Below, in pieces: positions 17,142 to 25,913 of a DNA stretch of 32,752 nucleotides (its first letter is position 1; the number at the start of each line of letters is the position of its first letter). The DNA comes from Clostridiales bacterium (GTDB taxonomy: Bacteria; Bacillota; Clostridia; Christensenellales; Aristaeellaceae): assembly GCA_012728815.1 (NCBI GenBank), contig JAAYEI010000052.1:1-32752 (forward strand), read 5' to 3'. The notes under the pieces were generated by a model. The model saw only the letters and a program-made list of their open reading frames with translations. It did no database searches and was not told where the DNA came from. The translations under genes and the position numbers were made by a program.

Positions 17142-18155
17142 ATGAGAGCAGTCAGGTTTCTGGGAAACGGCGTGGCCGACGTGGCGGAGGTGCAGGACCC
17201 CAAGCGGGAAGCGGGCGAGGTGTACATCAAGGTGATGTCCAGCGCCCTGTGCGGCAGCGAGAACAAGGGATACTTCGGCGACCATTCCGGCAGGCCGGGC
17301 GGCTATTACATCCCCGGGCACGAGATGTCCGGTGAGGTGCTGGACCCCGGCGCCGCCAAAGGGCTGGCAAAGGGAGACCGGGTCGTGGTGCAGATCATGG
17401 ACGGCTGCGGCAAGTGCCCCTACTGCAAGAACGGCACCTACCAGTTTTGCGAACAGCTCAAATATGAGGGCGGCTCGCACGCGCAGTACATCTCCCTGCC
17501 GGAGAAATGCGTGATCAAGGCGCCGGATGACATCGACTACGACATGCTGGTGCTGCTGGGCGGGGACACCGTGGGCGTTGCCAACCGCGCGGCCAATCAG
17601 CTGGACCTGCGCCCCGGCATGTGGGTGTTTGTGTCCGGCGCCGGCCCCATCGGCCTGGGCGTGACCGCGCTGCTCAAGTACAAGGGCTGCAAGGTGGTGG
17701 TCAGCGAGCCCTCCGCCTACCGGCGGGATTACATTGTCAAACATGCCGGCGCCGATCTGGTGCTGGACCCCGCCGTGGATGACCTCAAGGCCAGGCTGCG
17801 GGAGCTCAGCGACGGCATCGGGCCTGAAATCATCATCGAGTGCTCCGGCAACCCCAGGGCGCAGTTGCAGGCGCTGGAGCTGGTGCGCTGCGGCGGCACG
17901 GTCATGCTCTGCGGCGAGAACTACGAGGGCCTGACCATCGTGCCCTCCAACCACATCATCCACAAGGAGGTCACCCTCAAGGGCGCCTTCTATTTCACCG
18001 CGGATGACTTTGTTGACATCGTGAAGATGTACCGGGACGGCCTGGACGTCTCCGGCCTGGTGAGCCACAAGGTGCCGCTGGACGGCGCGCCGGACATCAT
18101 CCGCGAGTTTTCCCAGGGCAAAACCGGCAAGGTCATCATCCACCCGCAGGAATAG
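17142..18155 (+). CDS. zinc-dependent medium-chain dehydrogenase (sorbitol/threonine dehydrogenase type)
   Basis: This is a 337-residue cytoplasmic NAD(P)-linked alcohol dehydrogenase. Catalytic zinc ligands are C37 (SALCGSEN), H60 and E61 (PGHE). The structural zinc is held by C89, C92, C95 and C103 (DGCGKCPYCKNGTYQFC). The nucleotide-binding glycine motif is VSGAGPIGLG (164-173). The frame extends upstream to 17016, but AAAGGAG at 17129-17135 and the normal family N-terminus (MRAVRFLG) set the start at 17142. It heads the rightward catabolic operon and is followed by a TIM-barrel isomerase. It probably interconverts a sugar, polyol or aldonate with its keto form. A second enzyme of the same family lies near the operon end (28596). 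Confidence 0.88.
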   Translation: MRAVRFLGNGVADVAEVQDPKREAGEVYIKVMSSALCGSENKGYFGDHSGRPGGYYIPGHEMSGEVLDPGAAKGLAKGDRVVVQIMDGCGKCPYCKNGTYQFCEQLKYEGGSHAQYISLPEKCVIKAPDDIDYDMLVLLGGDTVGVANRAANQLDLRPGMWVFVSGAGPIGLGVTALLKYKGCKVVVSEPSAYRRDYIVKHAGADLVLDPAVDDLKARLRELSDGIGPEIIIECSGNPRAQLQALELVRCGGTVMLCGENYEGLTIVPSNHIIHKEVTLKGAFYFTADDFVDIVKMYRDGLDVSGLVSHKVPLDGAPDIIREFSQGKTGKVIIHPQE

Positions 18156-18168
18156 GGCGGGGCGGCAA

Positions 18169-18183
18169 ACGCCGTGACGGCGT
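18169..18183 (+). other. short intercistronic hairpin
   Basis: ACGCCG at 18169-18174 and CGGCGT at 18178-18183 form a 6-bp stem with a 3-base loop between the dehydrogenase and isomerase genes. There is no T tract, so it is probably a minor mRNA structure. Confidence 0.3.
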
Positions 18184-18226
18184 CCGGCCCCGGGCGTCGT
18201 TCTGGCATGAAAAGGAGGGATTCACC

Positions 18227-19078
18227 ATGAGACTGGGCGGACCAATCCTGGAAACCTATCACACCCCGGAGGAGTTTGTGGGGCTGCACCGGCAGAAGGG
18301 CTATACCGCGGCCTACTGCCCCAAAGACTTGAAGGCGGGGGACCACGCCGCAATCAAGGCCTACCGCGATGCCTTGCGCGACAGCGACATTGTGCTGGCG
18401 GAGGTGGGCGCCTGGAGCAACCCCCTCTCGCCGGACAAAAAAGTGGCGGACCAGGCAGTTGCCCACATGATTGAGCGGCTGGAACTGGCCGAGGAGCTGG
18501 AGGCCGCCACCTGCGTGAACATCGTGGGTTCCTGGCACGAGAGCCACTGGTACGGCCCGGCCGCGGCCAACTTCGGCCAGGCCTTCTTTGACAAGGCGGT
18601 GGAGGTGGGGCAGAAGGTCATCGACGCGGTCCGGCCGAAGAAAACAAGGATGTCGTTTGAGATCATGCCCTACAGCTTTTTGGACGGGGCGGAGGGCTAC
18701 CTGGAGTACCTGAAGGCCCTTGACCGGGACGCGGCCGCCGTGCATTTTGACCCGGCCAACTGCATTCATTCCCCCCGGCTCTTTTTTGACAACGCGGCCT
18801 TTCTGGCCCGGCAGTTTGATCTGCTGAAGGACCGCATTGTTTCCATTCACCTCAAGGACCTCTTCCTCCATCCGGATCCGCCCAACGTGCACCTGGAGGA
18901 GGTGCCCATCGGCACCGGCGGCCTGGATTATGTGTCCCTCCTGAAGGTGCTCAGCCAGCTGCCGGAAAACGTCCCTGTCATGCTGGAGCATCTTCCGGAT
19001 GAACCCACCTACAAACAGGCGGCAGCGGCCGTGCGCGCGTTTGCCACGCAGGCGGGCGTGCGGCTGTACACCCAATAA
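18227..19078 (+). CDS. sugar phosphate isomerase/epimerase-family TIM barrel, copy 1
   Basis: This is a 283-residue protein of the xylose isomerase-like TIM-barrel superfamily. The usual divalent-metal ligands can be placed at E145 (MSFEIMPYS), D175 (VHFDPANC), H208 (SIHLKDL) and E254 (VMLEHLPDE). AAGGAGG sits eight bases before the ATG. Members isomerise, epimerise or dehydrate sugars and keto-sugars, and some cleave 3-keto-glycosides, so the family alone does not give the reaction. It stands between a zinc dehydrogenase and a GH4 glycosidase, which suggests it handles a keto intermediate of the same pathway. The other TIM-barrel protein of the locus (27728) is only distantly similar. Confidence 0.8.
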   Translation: MRLGGPILETYHTPEEFVGLHRQKGYTAAYCPKDLKAGDHAAIKAYRDALRDSDIVLAEVGAWSNPLSPDKKVADQAVAHMIERLELAEELEAATCVNIVGSWHESHWYGPAAANFGQAFFDKAVEVGQKVIDAVRPKKTRMSFEIMPYSFLDGAEGYLEYLKALDRDAAAVHFDPANCIHSPRLFFDNAAFLARQFDLLKDRIVSIHLKDLFLHPDPPNVHLEEVPIGTGGLDYVSLLKVLSQLPENVPVMLEHLPDEPTYKQAAAAVRAFATQAGVRLYTQ

Positions 19079-19098
19079 AGACAGAAAGGGAGAACACC

Positions 19099-20514
19099 AT
19101 GCCTAAGATTGCCATCATCGGAGCGGGCAGCATCATCTTCTGCAAGACCCTGCTCAACGACCTGTTCACCGTTCCAGCCCTCAGCGGCTCCACCTACGCC
19201 CTGATGGGGCCTACCATGTGGAAGCTGGAAAAGATGAAGACCTACGCCGACCAAATCATTGAGAAGAATGACCTGGACGCGCATGTCTACTGCACCACGG
19301 ACCGCCGCGAGGCTTTGAAGGACGCCAAGTACGTCATCCTGATGTTCCAGGTGGGCGGCGTGGAGGCCTTCAAGTACGACTATGAGATCCCCATGAAGCA
19401 CGGTGTGGACCAGTGCATCGCGGACTCCCTGGGGCCGGGCGGCGTCTTCCGCGCCCTGCGCACGGCCCCCGTGCTGCTGGGCATCGGCGAGGACGTGGCC
19501 GAGCTGTGCCCGGATGCCTACGTGCTCAACTATGTCAACCCCATGGGTGCTGTGTGCACCACGGCGGGCATGGCGACCAACATGAAGATGGTGGGCCTGT
19601 GCCACGGCGTCCAGACCACCCTGGACCTGATTGCCGGCTATACGGATGTGGATAAGGATGAGATTGACTACCTCTGCGCCGGCATCAACCACATGGCCTG
19701 GTTCCTGAAGCTGGAGAAGGACGGTGTGGACCTCTACCCCAAGCTGAAGGCCAACTTTGAGAAGCCCGAGTACTACAAGAACGAGAAGGTGCGCGGCGAG
19801 GTCATGCGCCACTGCGGCTACTTCATGACCGAGTCCACCGGTCACCTGAGCGAGTACCTGCCCTGGTTCCGCAAGACCCAGGCGGCGCTAGACCGCTACT
19901 GTGACGAGCCGGACTTTGGCGGCGCCAGCGGGGCCTACTACCATTATTCCGCGATGGTGGCGGAGAAGTTTGCCACCACGGATGTGCTCTCCATCGAGTC
20001 CGGCGTGCTGGAGCCCCGCAGCAAGGAGTATTGCTCCTACATCATCGAGGCGCTGGAGACCGGTGTGCCCTTCTACTTCAACGGCAACGTGAAGAACGAG
20101 GGCTACATCACCAACCTGCCCCAGGACGGGACGGTGGAGGTGCCGGTCTATGCGGACCGCAACGGGCTGCACCCGCTGCGGATTGGGCGGCTGCCCACCC
20201 ACCTGGCCGCGATGAACCAGTCCAACATGACGGTGCAGGCGCTGGCGGCTGAGGCGGGCATCAAGGGCGATCCGGAGCTGGCCTTCTGGGCGGTGGCGAT
20301 GGACCCGCTGACCAGCGCGGTGCTGACGCTGAAGGAAATCCGCGACATGGTCATCGAGATGTTCGAGGCGGAGGCCAAGTGGCTGCCGCAGTTTGAGGGC
20401 AAAAAGCTCAAGCGGATCGACCACATTGAGATTCCTGAGGGGACGGTCGGCGCGCCGGTTCCTGTGGACCCGGCCCTGGCCATCAACGCGCGCTTTGGCA
20501 AGCTGGGCAGCTGA
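19099..20514 (+). CDS. GH4 family alpha-glycosidase (NAD and metal dependent)
   Basis: This is a 471-residue glycosidase of family GH4, whose enzymes cleave by transient NAD+ oxidation at sugar C3 and elimination. The Rossmann start is KIAIIGAGSIIF (3-14). GPGGVFRALRTAP (112-124) and NYVNPMG (144-150) are family blocks. The metal site is C168 in GLCHGVQ and H198 in GINHMAW. Subgroups are separated by the four residues at the cysteine. Here they read CHGV, nearest to the CHGx type reported for alpha-glucuronidases and unlike CHEV of alpha-galacturonidases, CHSV of alpha-galactosidases and CNxP of phospho-glycosidases. Specificity for an alpha-linked uronic acid is thus plausible but not shown. 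There is no signal peptide, so it is cytoplasmic. GGGAG precedes the ATG. The next gene encodes a sugar-binding protein. Confidence 0.87.
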   Translation: MPKIAIIGAGSIIFCKTLLNDLFTVPALSGSTYALMGPTMWKLEKMKTYADQIIEKNDLDAHVYCTTDRREALKDAKYVILMFQVGGVEAFKYDYEIPMKHGVDQCIADSLGPGGVFRALRTAPVLLGIGEDVAELCPDAYVLNYVNPMGAVCTTAGMATNMKMVGLCHGVQTTLDLIAGYTDVDKDEIDYLCAGINHMAWFLKLEKDGVDLYPKLKANFEKPEYYKNEKVRGEVMRHCGYFMTESTGHLSEYLPWFRKTQAALDRYCDEPDFGGASGAYYHYSAMVAEKFATTDVLSIESGVLEPRSKEYCSYIIEALETGVPFYFNGNVKNEGYITNLPQDGTVEVPVYADRNGLHPLRIGRLPTHLAAMNQSNMTVQALAAEAGIKGDPELAFWAVAMDPLTSAVLTLKEIRDMVIEMFEAEAKWLPQFEGKKLKRIDHIEIPEGTVGAPVPVDPALAINARFGKLGS

Positions 20515-20577
20515 CCCGGCTGCATCAACCCGGTTACAAGGCTGGAATGCCTTGAGAATAAACAAGGAGGAACATTT

Positions 20578-21936
20578 ATGGAATCCACGGGACGCAAATT
20601 CAGGCTCATGCTGGCGTATGCCCTGGTGCTGATGCTCCTGGCGTCAAGCTTCGCCGGCGCTGTTCGGGCGGAGGCGGTTGACTGGATTACCGCAGAGGAC
20701 ATCTCCGACATGCCGGAGACCACCATCCGCTACTGGTTCTATGAAAGCCCCGAGCTGACCGCGCTGGGCGCCAAACAGATTGAGGAGTTCCAGGCGCTCT
20801 ACCCCAACATCAAGGTGCATGGCAGCACGGCGCCGGACAACACCGACAACGAGATGCTCATGCCCTATGTCACCTCCCGCACCAACTCCAACATCCACCA
20901 GTCCGTCAACAATGAGGACCTGTGGTACATCGACCACGGCCTGCTCTATCCGCTGAGCAACTTCCCGGATTTTGAAGAGGTCTTTGCCCGCTATGACCCG
21001 GACCTGAACTACCGCTGGAAGGACGGCAATGTCTATTCCATCTCCTGGTACCACACCCCCATGCTGATGTACTACAGCAAGGAGTTGCTCAACAGCGTGG
21101 GCTGGGACCGTGCGCCGGAAACCTATTCCGAGTTCTTTGAGATTGCCCAGAAAATCAAGGACCTGGGCACCGGCAAGTGGATGATGTCCCCGGCCATTGG
21201 TGAGGAATGGTGGCAGTGGGAGTTTGCCGTGCAGCCCTTCTACATCGCCGCGACCGGCTCCAGCCAGGTCATCAGCGAGGATGGCACCAAGGCCATCTTT
21301 GACAGCGAGAAGGGCGTCAAGGCCATTGAGTTCTTTGAGACCCTGGTCAAGAACGACTACGCCCTGATTGAGAACGCGGACATCAGCCCCTTCCAGACCG
21401 GCCAGATTGCGGCCGTCATCGAGGGCAGCTGGGAAATCCGCTCCATCAAGGACAACGCGCCTGTCGGCTTTGAGTACTTTGTCGGCCCTGTGCCCATCCC
21501 CGATGGCCAGGAGCGCGGCCCCTATGACACCTTCTCCTTTGTGCGCAACCTGTGCATCATTGAAGAGTTGGGCGTGCCCGAGGGCGAGGAGCGCGACCGC
21601 GTGCGCCGTGCCTCCTGGGAGTTCCTGAAGTTCCTCATTTCCGATGAGCAGATGGCGCAGCATTTCAACGCCAGCGGCGACATCCCCTGCACGGTGGACC
21701 TGCTGGAGAACCCGCTGTTCGCCCCGGTGCTGGAAGGCTATGGCGATGTCATGAAGCAGTTCATGGAGCTTGGCAAGAACGGCATTATCGGCGACATGAA
21801 CTCCATCTATGAGGTGGAGGTCATGGACAAGATGCAGCAGGCCTACCTGAAAGTCATCCACGGTGTGGCAATCGCGAAGGACGCCCTGGCCCAGGGGGTC
21901 GTGGAAGCTGACGAGGTTCTGGAAAAAGGCAGATAA
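20578..21936 (+). CDS. extracellular sugar-binding protein of ABC importer, set 2
   Basis: This 452-residue family-1 (CUT1) solute-binding protein has a signal peptide (KFRLMLAYALVLMLLASS, cleavage probably after VRA at residue 31) and no lipobox cysteine. TTIRYWFYESPE opens the first lobe, and NVYSISWYHTPMLMYYSKELL (about 150-170) is the typical hinge and ligand-proximal block. AAVIEGSWEI (about 280) is the family's GSW motif. AAGGAGG precedes the ATG by seven bases. The permease genes follow after an intercistronic hairpin. It differs clearly from the tandem LplA-type proteins of the leftward operon and belongs to a separate importer. Confidence 0.88.
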   Translation: MESTGRKFRLMLAYALVLMLLASSFAGAVRAEAVDWITAEDISDMPETTIRYWFYESPELTALGAKQIEEFQALYPNIKVHGSTAPDNTDNEMLMPYVTSRTNSNIHQSVNNEDLWYIDHGLLYPLSNFPDFEEVFARYDPDLNYRWKDGNVYSISWYHTPMLMYYSKELLNSVGWDRAPETYSEFFEIAQKIKDLGTGKWMMSPAIGEEWWQWEFAVQPFYIAATGSSQVISEDGTKAIFDSEKGVKAIEFFETLVKNDYALIENADISPFQTGQIAAVIEGSWEIRSIKDNAPVGFEYFVGPVPIPDGQERGPYDTFSFVRNLCIIEELGVPEGEERDRVRRASWEFLKFLISDEQMAQHFNASGDIPCTVDLLENPLFAPVLEGYGDVMKQFMELGKNGIIGDMNSIYEVEVMDKMQQAYLKVIHGVAIAKDALAQGVVEADEVLEKGR

Positions 21937-21953
21937 GCAACACTGGTTCAACA

Positions 21954-21982
21954 GCCGGGAGGCCGCGCCGCGGCCTCCCGGC
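21954..21982 (+). other. intercistronic hairpin between binding-protein and permease genes
   Basis: A perfect 13-bp stem (GCCGGGAGGCCGC at 21954-21966 with its complement at 21970-21982) has a 3-base loop and no T run. It begins 18 bases after the binding-protein stop and resembles the structure after the binding-protein gene at 5795. Likely roles are protecting the upstream mRNA end and lowering permease expression. Confidence 0.65.
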
Positions 21983-22011
21983 CCGGAATGACAAGGAGGT
22001 GAGGTTACCTT

Positions 22012-22929
22012 ATGAGCTATATCCGGGTGACCGGGGACAGCGCACAGTCCAGACCGGAAAAGCGCAAGCGCTGGGACAGGATTGCCCTGCTGTTTATCGC
22101 CCCCTATGTCATCTTCACGCTGACCTTCCTGATTTACCCGCTGGGCATGGCCATCATCGGCAGCCTGGCCAAATGGGACATGATTTCCAATTCCTTCGTG
22201 CAGTTCACGGGGCTCAGCAATTATGTCAGGCTGGTCAATGATCCCAAGTTTTGGCAGTCGGTGCTCAACTCGCTCATCTATTTCGTGGTCCAGATTCCGC
22301 TGGCCATCGTCGGCGGCATGTTTGTGGCCAACCTGCTCAACAAGAAGATCATCGCGCGGGATCTGTTCCGCGGGCTGTACTTCCTGCCTGTCATCACAGG
22401 CTCCGTGGTGCTGGCCATCCTCTGGCGGTGGATGTACCAGTCCTCCAACGGCATCATCAACTACCTGCTCTCCCTGATTGGCGTTGAGCCGGTGAAATGG
22501 CTGACGGACGCCAGCATCACCATGCTGTCCATCTCGCTGATGAAGGCCTGGATGGACGTGGGCTTTTACACCATCGTGTTCCTGGCCGGCTACCAGTCCA
22601 TCAGCGCTGAGCTGCTGGACGCGGCCAAGGTGGACGGCGCCAATGATATCCAGGTGTATTTCAAGATCAAGCTGCCGCTGCTCAACCCCACCATCGTCTT
22701 CTGCATCATGATGGCGACCATCTGGGCCTTTCAGATCTTCAACGAGCCCTACATCATGACGGGCGGGGGGCCGCTGGGCAGCTCCACAACCATGACCCTG
22801 CTGCTGTACAAGGTCGGCTTCATTGAGCACAACATGGGCTACGCGTCCACCATCGGTGTCGCGATCGGCATCATCATCTTTGTGACCAGCATTTTGGAAC
22901 GCCGGCTGTTTGAAAGGGAAATCGAATGA
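22012..22929 (+). CDS. sugar ABC transporter permease, MalF/UgpA type, set 2
   Basis: This is a 305-residue membrane subunit of the second importer with six helices, beginning at about 24-46 (RIALLFIAPYVIFTLTFLIYP). The EAA loop is at about 200-225 (LLDAAKVDGANDIQVYFKIK, then LPLLNP). TGGGPLGSSTT near residue 250 is the conserved periplasmic-side motif of MalF-like permeases. The ribosome site AAGGAGGTGA is a near-perfect match to the 16S end, spaced nine bases from the ATG. The gene overlaps the next permease by four bases (ATGA), so the two are coupled. Confidence 0.9.
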   Translation: MSYIRVTGDSAQSRPEKRKRWDRIALLFIAPYVIFTLTFLIYPLGMAIIGSLAKWDMISNSFVQFTGLSNYVRLVNDPKFWQSVLNSLIYFVVQIPLAIVGGMFVANLLNKKIIARDLFRGLYFLPVITGSVVLAILWRWMYQSSNGIINYLLSLIGVEPVKWLTDASITMLSISLMKAWMDVGFYTIVFLAGYQSISAELLDAAKVDGANDIQVYFKIKLPLLNPTIVFCIMMATIWAFQIFNEPYIMTGGGPLGSSTTMTLLLYKVGFIEHNMGYASTIGVAIGIIIFVTSILERRLFEREIE

Positions 22930-23798
22930 CGATCAGAGCGCGTGCCATCAACAGGGGAAGGGGAACCCCCGGCCTCTGGTCAGTGCTGGGCAAGGTGCTG
23001 ATGTACCTGGTGCTCATTGGGGGGGCCATCTCCTCACTTTTCCCCTTTTACTGGATGATTTCCTCCTCCTTCAAGATTACCAATGAAATCATGCAGGTGC
23101 CTCCCAACATCATCCCCACCAGCCTGGTGCTGGACAATTACCACTATGTCTTTTCCACCATGAACGTCTGGCAGACCTTCCTCAACAGCCTGATTGTATC
23201 CGGCAGCACCGTGTTGCTCAACGCGCTTTTCTCGGGCATGGTGGCCTACGCCCTGGTCAAGCTGGTGTTCCCGGGCAGCAAGCTGCTGTTCATGCTGGTG
23301 CTGGCCTTCATGATGATACCGGGCCAGCTCATGACGGTGCCGCTATTCCTTCAAATCAACCGGATGGGCTTGCTGGGCACCTACCCGGCGATGTTCCTGC
23401 CGGGCGCAGTCAGCTCCTTTTCCATCTTCCTCTTCCGCCAGGCCATGCTCAGCGTGCCCAATGACTATATTGACGCTGCCAAAATTGACGGCAGCAGCCA
23501 CATCTACATCTTTTTCCGCATCATCATGCCGCTGATCGTGCCCACGCTGATCACCGTGATCATCATCAACTTCTTCTGGTCCTGGAACAGCTACCTCTGG
23601 CCCATGATGGTGACCGTGGGCAAGGACCACATGGCCACCATGCCGGTGGCGCTGGACCGCTACCGCACCCTGCATGCCGTGCGCTGGGGGGCCACCATGG
23701 CAGGCTGCGTGCTGACCGCCGCCCCCATCATGGTGCTGTACCTGATCCTGCAGCGGCAGTTCATCGAATCCATTGCCCTGAGCGGCATCAAGGGATAA
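22926..23798 (+). CDS. sugar ABC transporter permease, MalG type, set 2
   Basis: This is a 290-residue partner permease with six helices. The first is at about 22-46 (VLMYLVLIGGAISSLFPFYW), followed by MISSSFK, as in MalG/UgpE proteins. The EAA loop is at about 181-206 (YIDAAKIDGSSHIYIFFRII, then MPLIVP). The protein ends QRQFIESIALSGIKG, matching the usual C-terminal SGxKG that contacts the ATPase. The start codon overlaps the stop of the MalF-type gene. The next gene is the lyxose isomerase-like cupin, 34 bases on. Confidence 0.9.
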   Translation: MTIRARAINRGRGTPGLWSVLGKVLMYLVLIGGAISSLFPFYWMISSSFKITNEIMQVPPNIIPTSLVLDNYHYVFSTMNVWQTFLNSLIVSGSTVLLNALFSGMVAYALVKLVFPGSKLLFMLVLAFMMIPGQLMTVPLFLQINRMGLLGTYPAMFLPGAVSSFSIFLFRQAMLSVPNDYIDAAKIDGSSHIYIFFRIIMPLIVPTLITVIIINFFWSWNSYLWPMMVTVGKDHMATMPVALDRYRTLHAVRWGATMAGCVLTAAPIMVLYLILQRQFIESIALSGIKG

Positions 23799-23832
23799 CT
23801 TCAACCCATCAATCTGCCAGGAGGACAAAGGC

Positions 23833-24522
23833 ATGAAAAGATCCGAACTCAATCTCCTGATCCGCGAGGCCATCCGCTTTGTGGAAGGCCGGGGCATCCC
23901 GCTGCCGCCCTTTGCCCACTGGACGCTCAAGGACTGGCAGTCCTTTGACCCTGCCTGCCAGGAGATTGTGGACAACATGCTGGGCTGGGACATCACGGAT
24001 TTTGGCAGCGGGGATTTCTACAAGGTGGGCCTGCTGATCTTCACCTTCAGGAACGGCAACTTCCACAAGCGCGAGCAGTACCCCAAGATGTACGCGGAGA
24101 AGCTGCTGCTGGTGGACAAGGACCAGGAGCTGCCCTTCCACTTCCACTGGAGCAAGATGGAGGACATCATCAACCGCGGCGGCGGCGACCTGGTCATGCA
24201 GGTGTACAACTCAAAGGAAAACGGCGAGTTTGATGACAGCGATGTCCACCTGGCCATGGACGGCCGGCAGGTCACCGTCAAGGCGGGCGGCACGGTCATC
24301 CTGAAGCCCGGCCAGAGCGTCACCCTGCGGCCCGGCCAGTACCACTGCTGGAAGGCGGTCAATGACAAGGTGATGCTCTTTGAGGTCTCCTCCACCAATG
24401 ACGACAATATCGACAACCGCTTCCACACTGCCAAGGGGCGCTTCCCCACCATCGAGGAGGATGTGGCGCCTGAATACCTGATTTTCCGGGACTACCCACA
24501 GTTCATCAAGCTTCGGGGCTGA
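23833..24522 (+). CDS. D-lyxose isomerase-like cupin sugar isomerase
   Basis: This is a 229-residue cupin enzyme of the D-lyxose/D-mannose isomerase family (formerly DUF1498; EC 5.3.1.15 in characterised members), which converts D-lyxose to D-xylulose or D-mannose to D-fructose. Metal-binding residues are H103, H105 and E110 in LPFHFHWSKMEDIINRGG, with K108 beside them, and H171 in PGQYHCW. The length is normal for the family. The start follows AGGAGG (CCAGGAGGACAAAGGC). It sits between two transporter gene sets, which ties it firmly to sugar uptake. Its product D-xylulose could feed the FGGY kinase of the leftward operon. A hairpin overlaps its stop codon. Confidence 0.86.
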   Translation: MKRSELNLLIREAIRFVEGRGIPLPPFAHWTLKDWQSFDPACQEIVDNMLGWDITDFGSGDFYKVGLLIFTFRNGNFHKREQYPKMYAEKLLLVDKDQELPFHFHWSKMEDIINRGGGDLVMQVYNSKENGEFDDSDVHLAMDGRQVTVKAGGTVILKPGQSVTLRPGQYHCWKAVNDKVMLFEVSSTNDDNIDNRFHTAKGRFPTIEEDVAPEYLIFRDYPQFIKLRG

Positions 24523-24532
24523 TTGAGCCCCG
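24514..24532 (+). other. hairpin across the lyxose isomerase stop codon
   Basis: CGGGGCT at 24514-24520 and AGCCCCG at 24526-24532 pair perfectly with a 5-base loop that contains the start of the TGA stop. Without a T run it is not a clear terminator, but it may set apart the third importer cistrons. Confidence 0.4.
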
Positions 24533-24591
24533 CATCAAGACGAAACGCCCAGCCGAAAGGCGGCGGAAATAATTACCATCTGGAGGACCGT

Positions 24592-25899
24592 ATGAAAAAG
24601 TTGGCAACCCTGCTCGCACTTCTTCTAATCATGTCCCTCGCTGTGCCGGTGCTGGCGGAGGACACGGTGACTGTCATGCACCTGACCAACCTGCAAAACC
24701 CCGCCTCCGACGCGCCCATGTCCGCCCAGAACATGGGCGAGCTGGCCGCCCTGCAGGAATTCCTGGCGGCCAACCCCGGCGTCACCGTCAAGGAGGAGGG
24801 CTATTCCGACCAGAGCACCTACCAGCAGAAAATCTACACCATGGCTGCCGGTGGTGACCTGCCCGACGTGTTCTACCTCAAGGGCTCCTGGGTGAGCGAG
24901 TTTGTCAACAACGGCTGGGCGGTGGACCTGACCAGCCTGCTGGAAGAAAACCCGGAGTGGAAGGCCATCTTCAACCCCGGCGCCTTTGACAACTTCACCA
25001 GGGACGGCGCGATCTATGGCGTCCCCACCCAGAGCATGGTCACCTCCGTGGTGTTCTACAACGCCGCGCTGTTCCGGGAGATGGGCTATGACAGCTTCCC
25101 CACCGACTGGGAAGAGCTGTATGAGGCGGCCGCCAAGTTCAAGGAGAACGGCTACCTGCTGTTCACCATGGGCAACAAGGCCAACTGGCCGGCGGAATCC
25201 TGCTGGCTCTCCACCATCGGCGACCGGCTGACCGGCACCGACTGGACCAACTCCATCATTTCCAAGGACGGCACCGCCAAGTTCACCGACCCGGAGTTTG
25301 TGTCAGCGCTTGAGTACTTCCAGCAGCTGGCCCTCACCCCCGGCGCCTTCAACATCGACATCAACTCCCTGGATGAGAGCCAGGGCCGTGAGGCCTTCCT
25401 CAATGGCAAGGCCGGCGCGATTGTGGACGGTTCCTGGATGATCAGCACCCTGGAGCAGACCCGCCCCGAGTTCTTTGATGACCTGGAGGTGGCCATCCTG
25501 CCCGCCATTGAGGGCGGCAAGGGGGCACCCAATACCGCATCCGGCGGACCCGCCTGGTCCTACGCGCTGAGCAGCAAAGCCCTGTCCAGCCCCGAGCACT
25601 TCGCCTTGGCCGCGGGCGTGCTCCAAGCCTTCACCGGCGAGACCTCCAACCGCGTCGCGCTGGAGAATGGCGAGATCATGTCTGCCACGGTGGAGTTTGA
25701 CAAGTCCAAGACCGGCCCCATCCTGGCCAAGTTCCTGGAGATGATGAAGGACAAGAGCACTGTTCCGATCTATGACGCGGCCATGGATTCCGTCGTCATT
25801 GAAACCATGAACGTCGGCCTGCAGGAGCTGCTGATCAACGCCAAGACCCCTCAGGCGCTGGCGGAGGAAATCCAGTTCCAGTACGAAATGGGCAACTGA
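24592..25899 (+). CDS. extracellular sugar-binding protein of ABC importer, set 3
   Basis: This 435-residue family-1 solute-binding protein has a signal peptide (MKKLATLLALLLIMSLAVPV, cleavage after VLA at residue 22) and, like the others here, no lipobox cysteine. YTMAAGGDLPDVFYLKGSW (about 82-100), IYGVPTQSMVTSVVFYNAALF (about 138-158) and AGAIVDGSWMISTLEQ (about 277-292) are the classic blocks of this family. The frame is open from 24523, but TGGAGGA five to six bases before the ATG at 24592 and the signal peptide fix the start. A strong hairpin follows, then its own permease pair. Confidence 0.88.
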   Translation: MKKLATLLALLLIMSLAVPVLAEDTVTVMHLTNLQNPASDAPMSAQNMGELAALQEFLAANPGVTVKEEGYSDQSTYQQKIYTMAAGGDLPDVFYLKGSWVSEFVNNGWAVDLTSLLEENPEWKAIFNPGAFDNFTRDGAIYGVPTQSMVTSVVFYNAALFREMGYDSFPTDWEELYEAAAKFKENGYLLFTMGNKANWPAESCWLSTIGDRLTGTDWTNSIISKDGTAKFTDPEFVSALEYFQQLALTPGAFNIDINSLDESQGREAFLNGKAGAIVDGSWMISTLEQTRPEFFDDLEVAILPAIEGGKGAPNTASGGPAWSYALSSKALSSPEHFALAAGVLQAFTGETSNRVALENGEIMSATVEFDKSKTGPILAKFLEMMKDKSTVPIYDAAMDSVVIETMNVGLQELLINAKTPQALAEEIQFQYEMGN

Positions 25900-25913
25900 C
25901 GGCAATGACTGGT

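Noticed and set aside
20644-22830. 728-residue open frame on the minus strand
   Set aside because: It lies wholly opposite a binding-protein gene and a permease gene with clear motifs. Its sequence is low-complexity, rich in H, D, G, Q and V, as expected from antisense of GC-rich codons.
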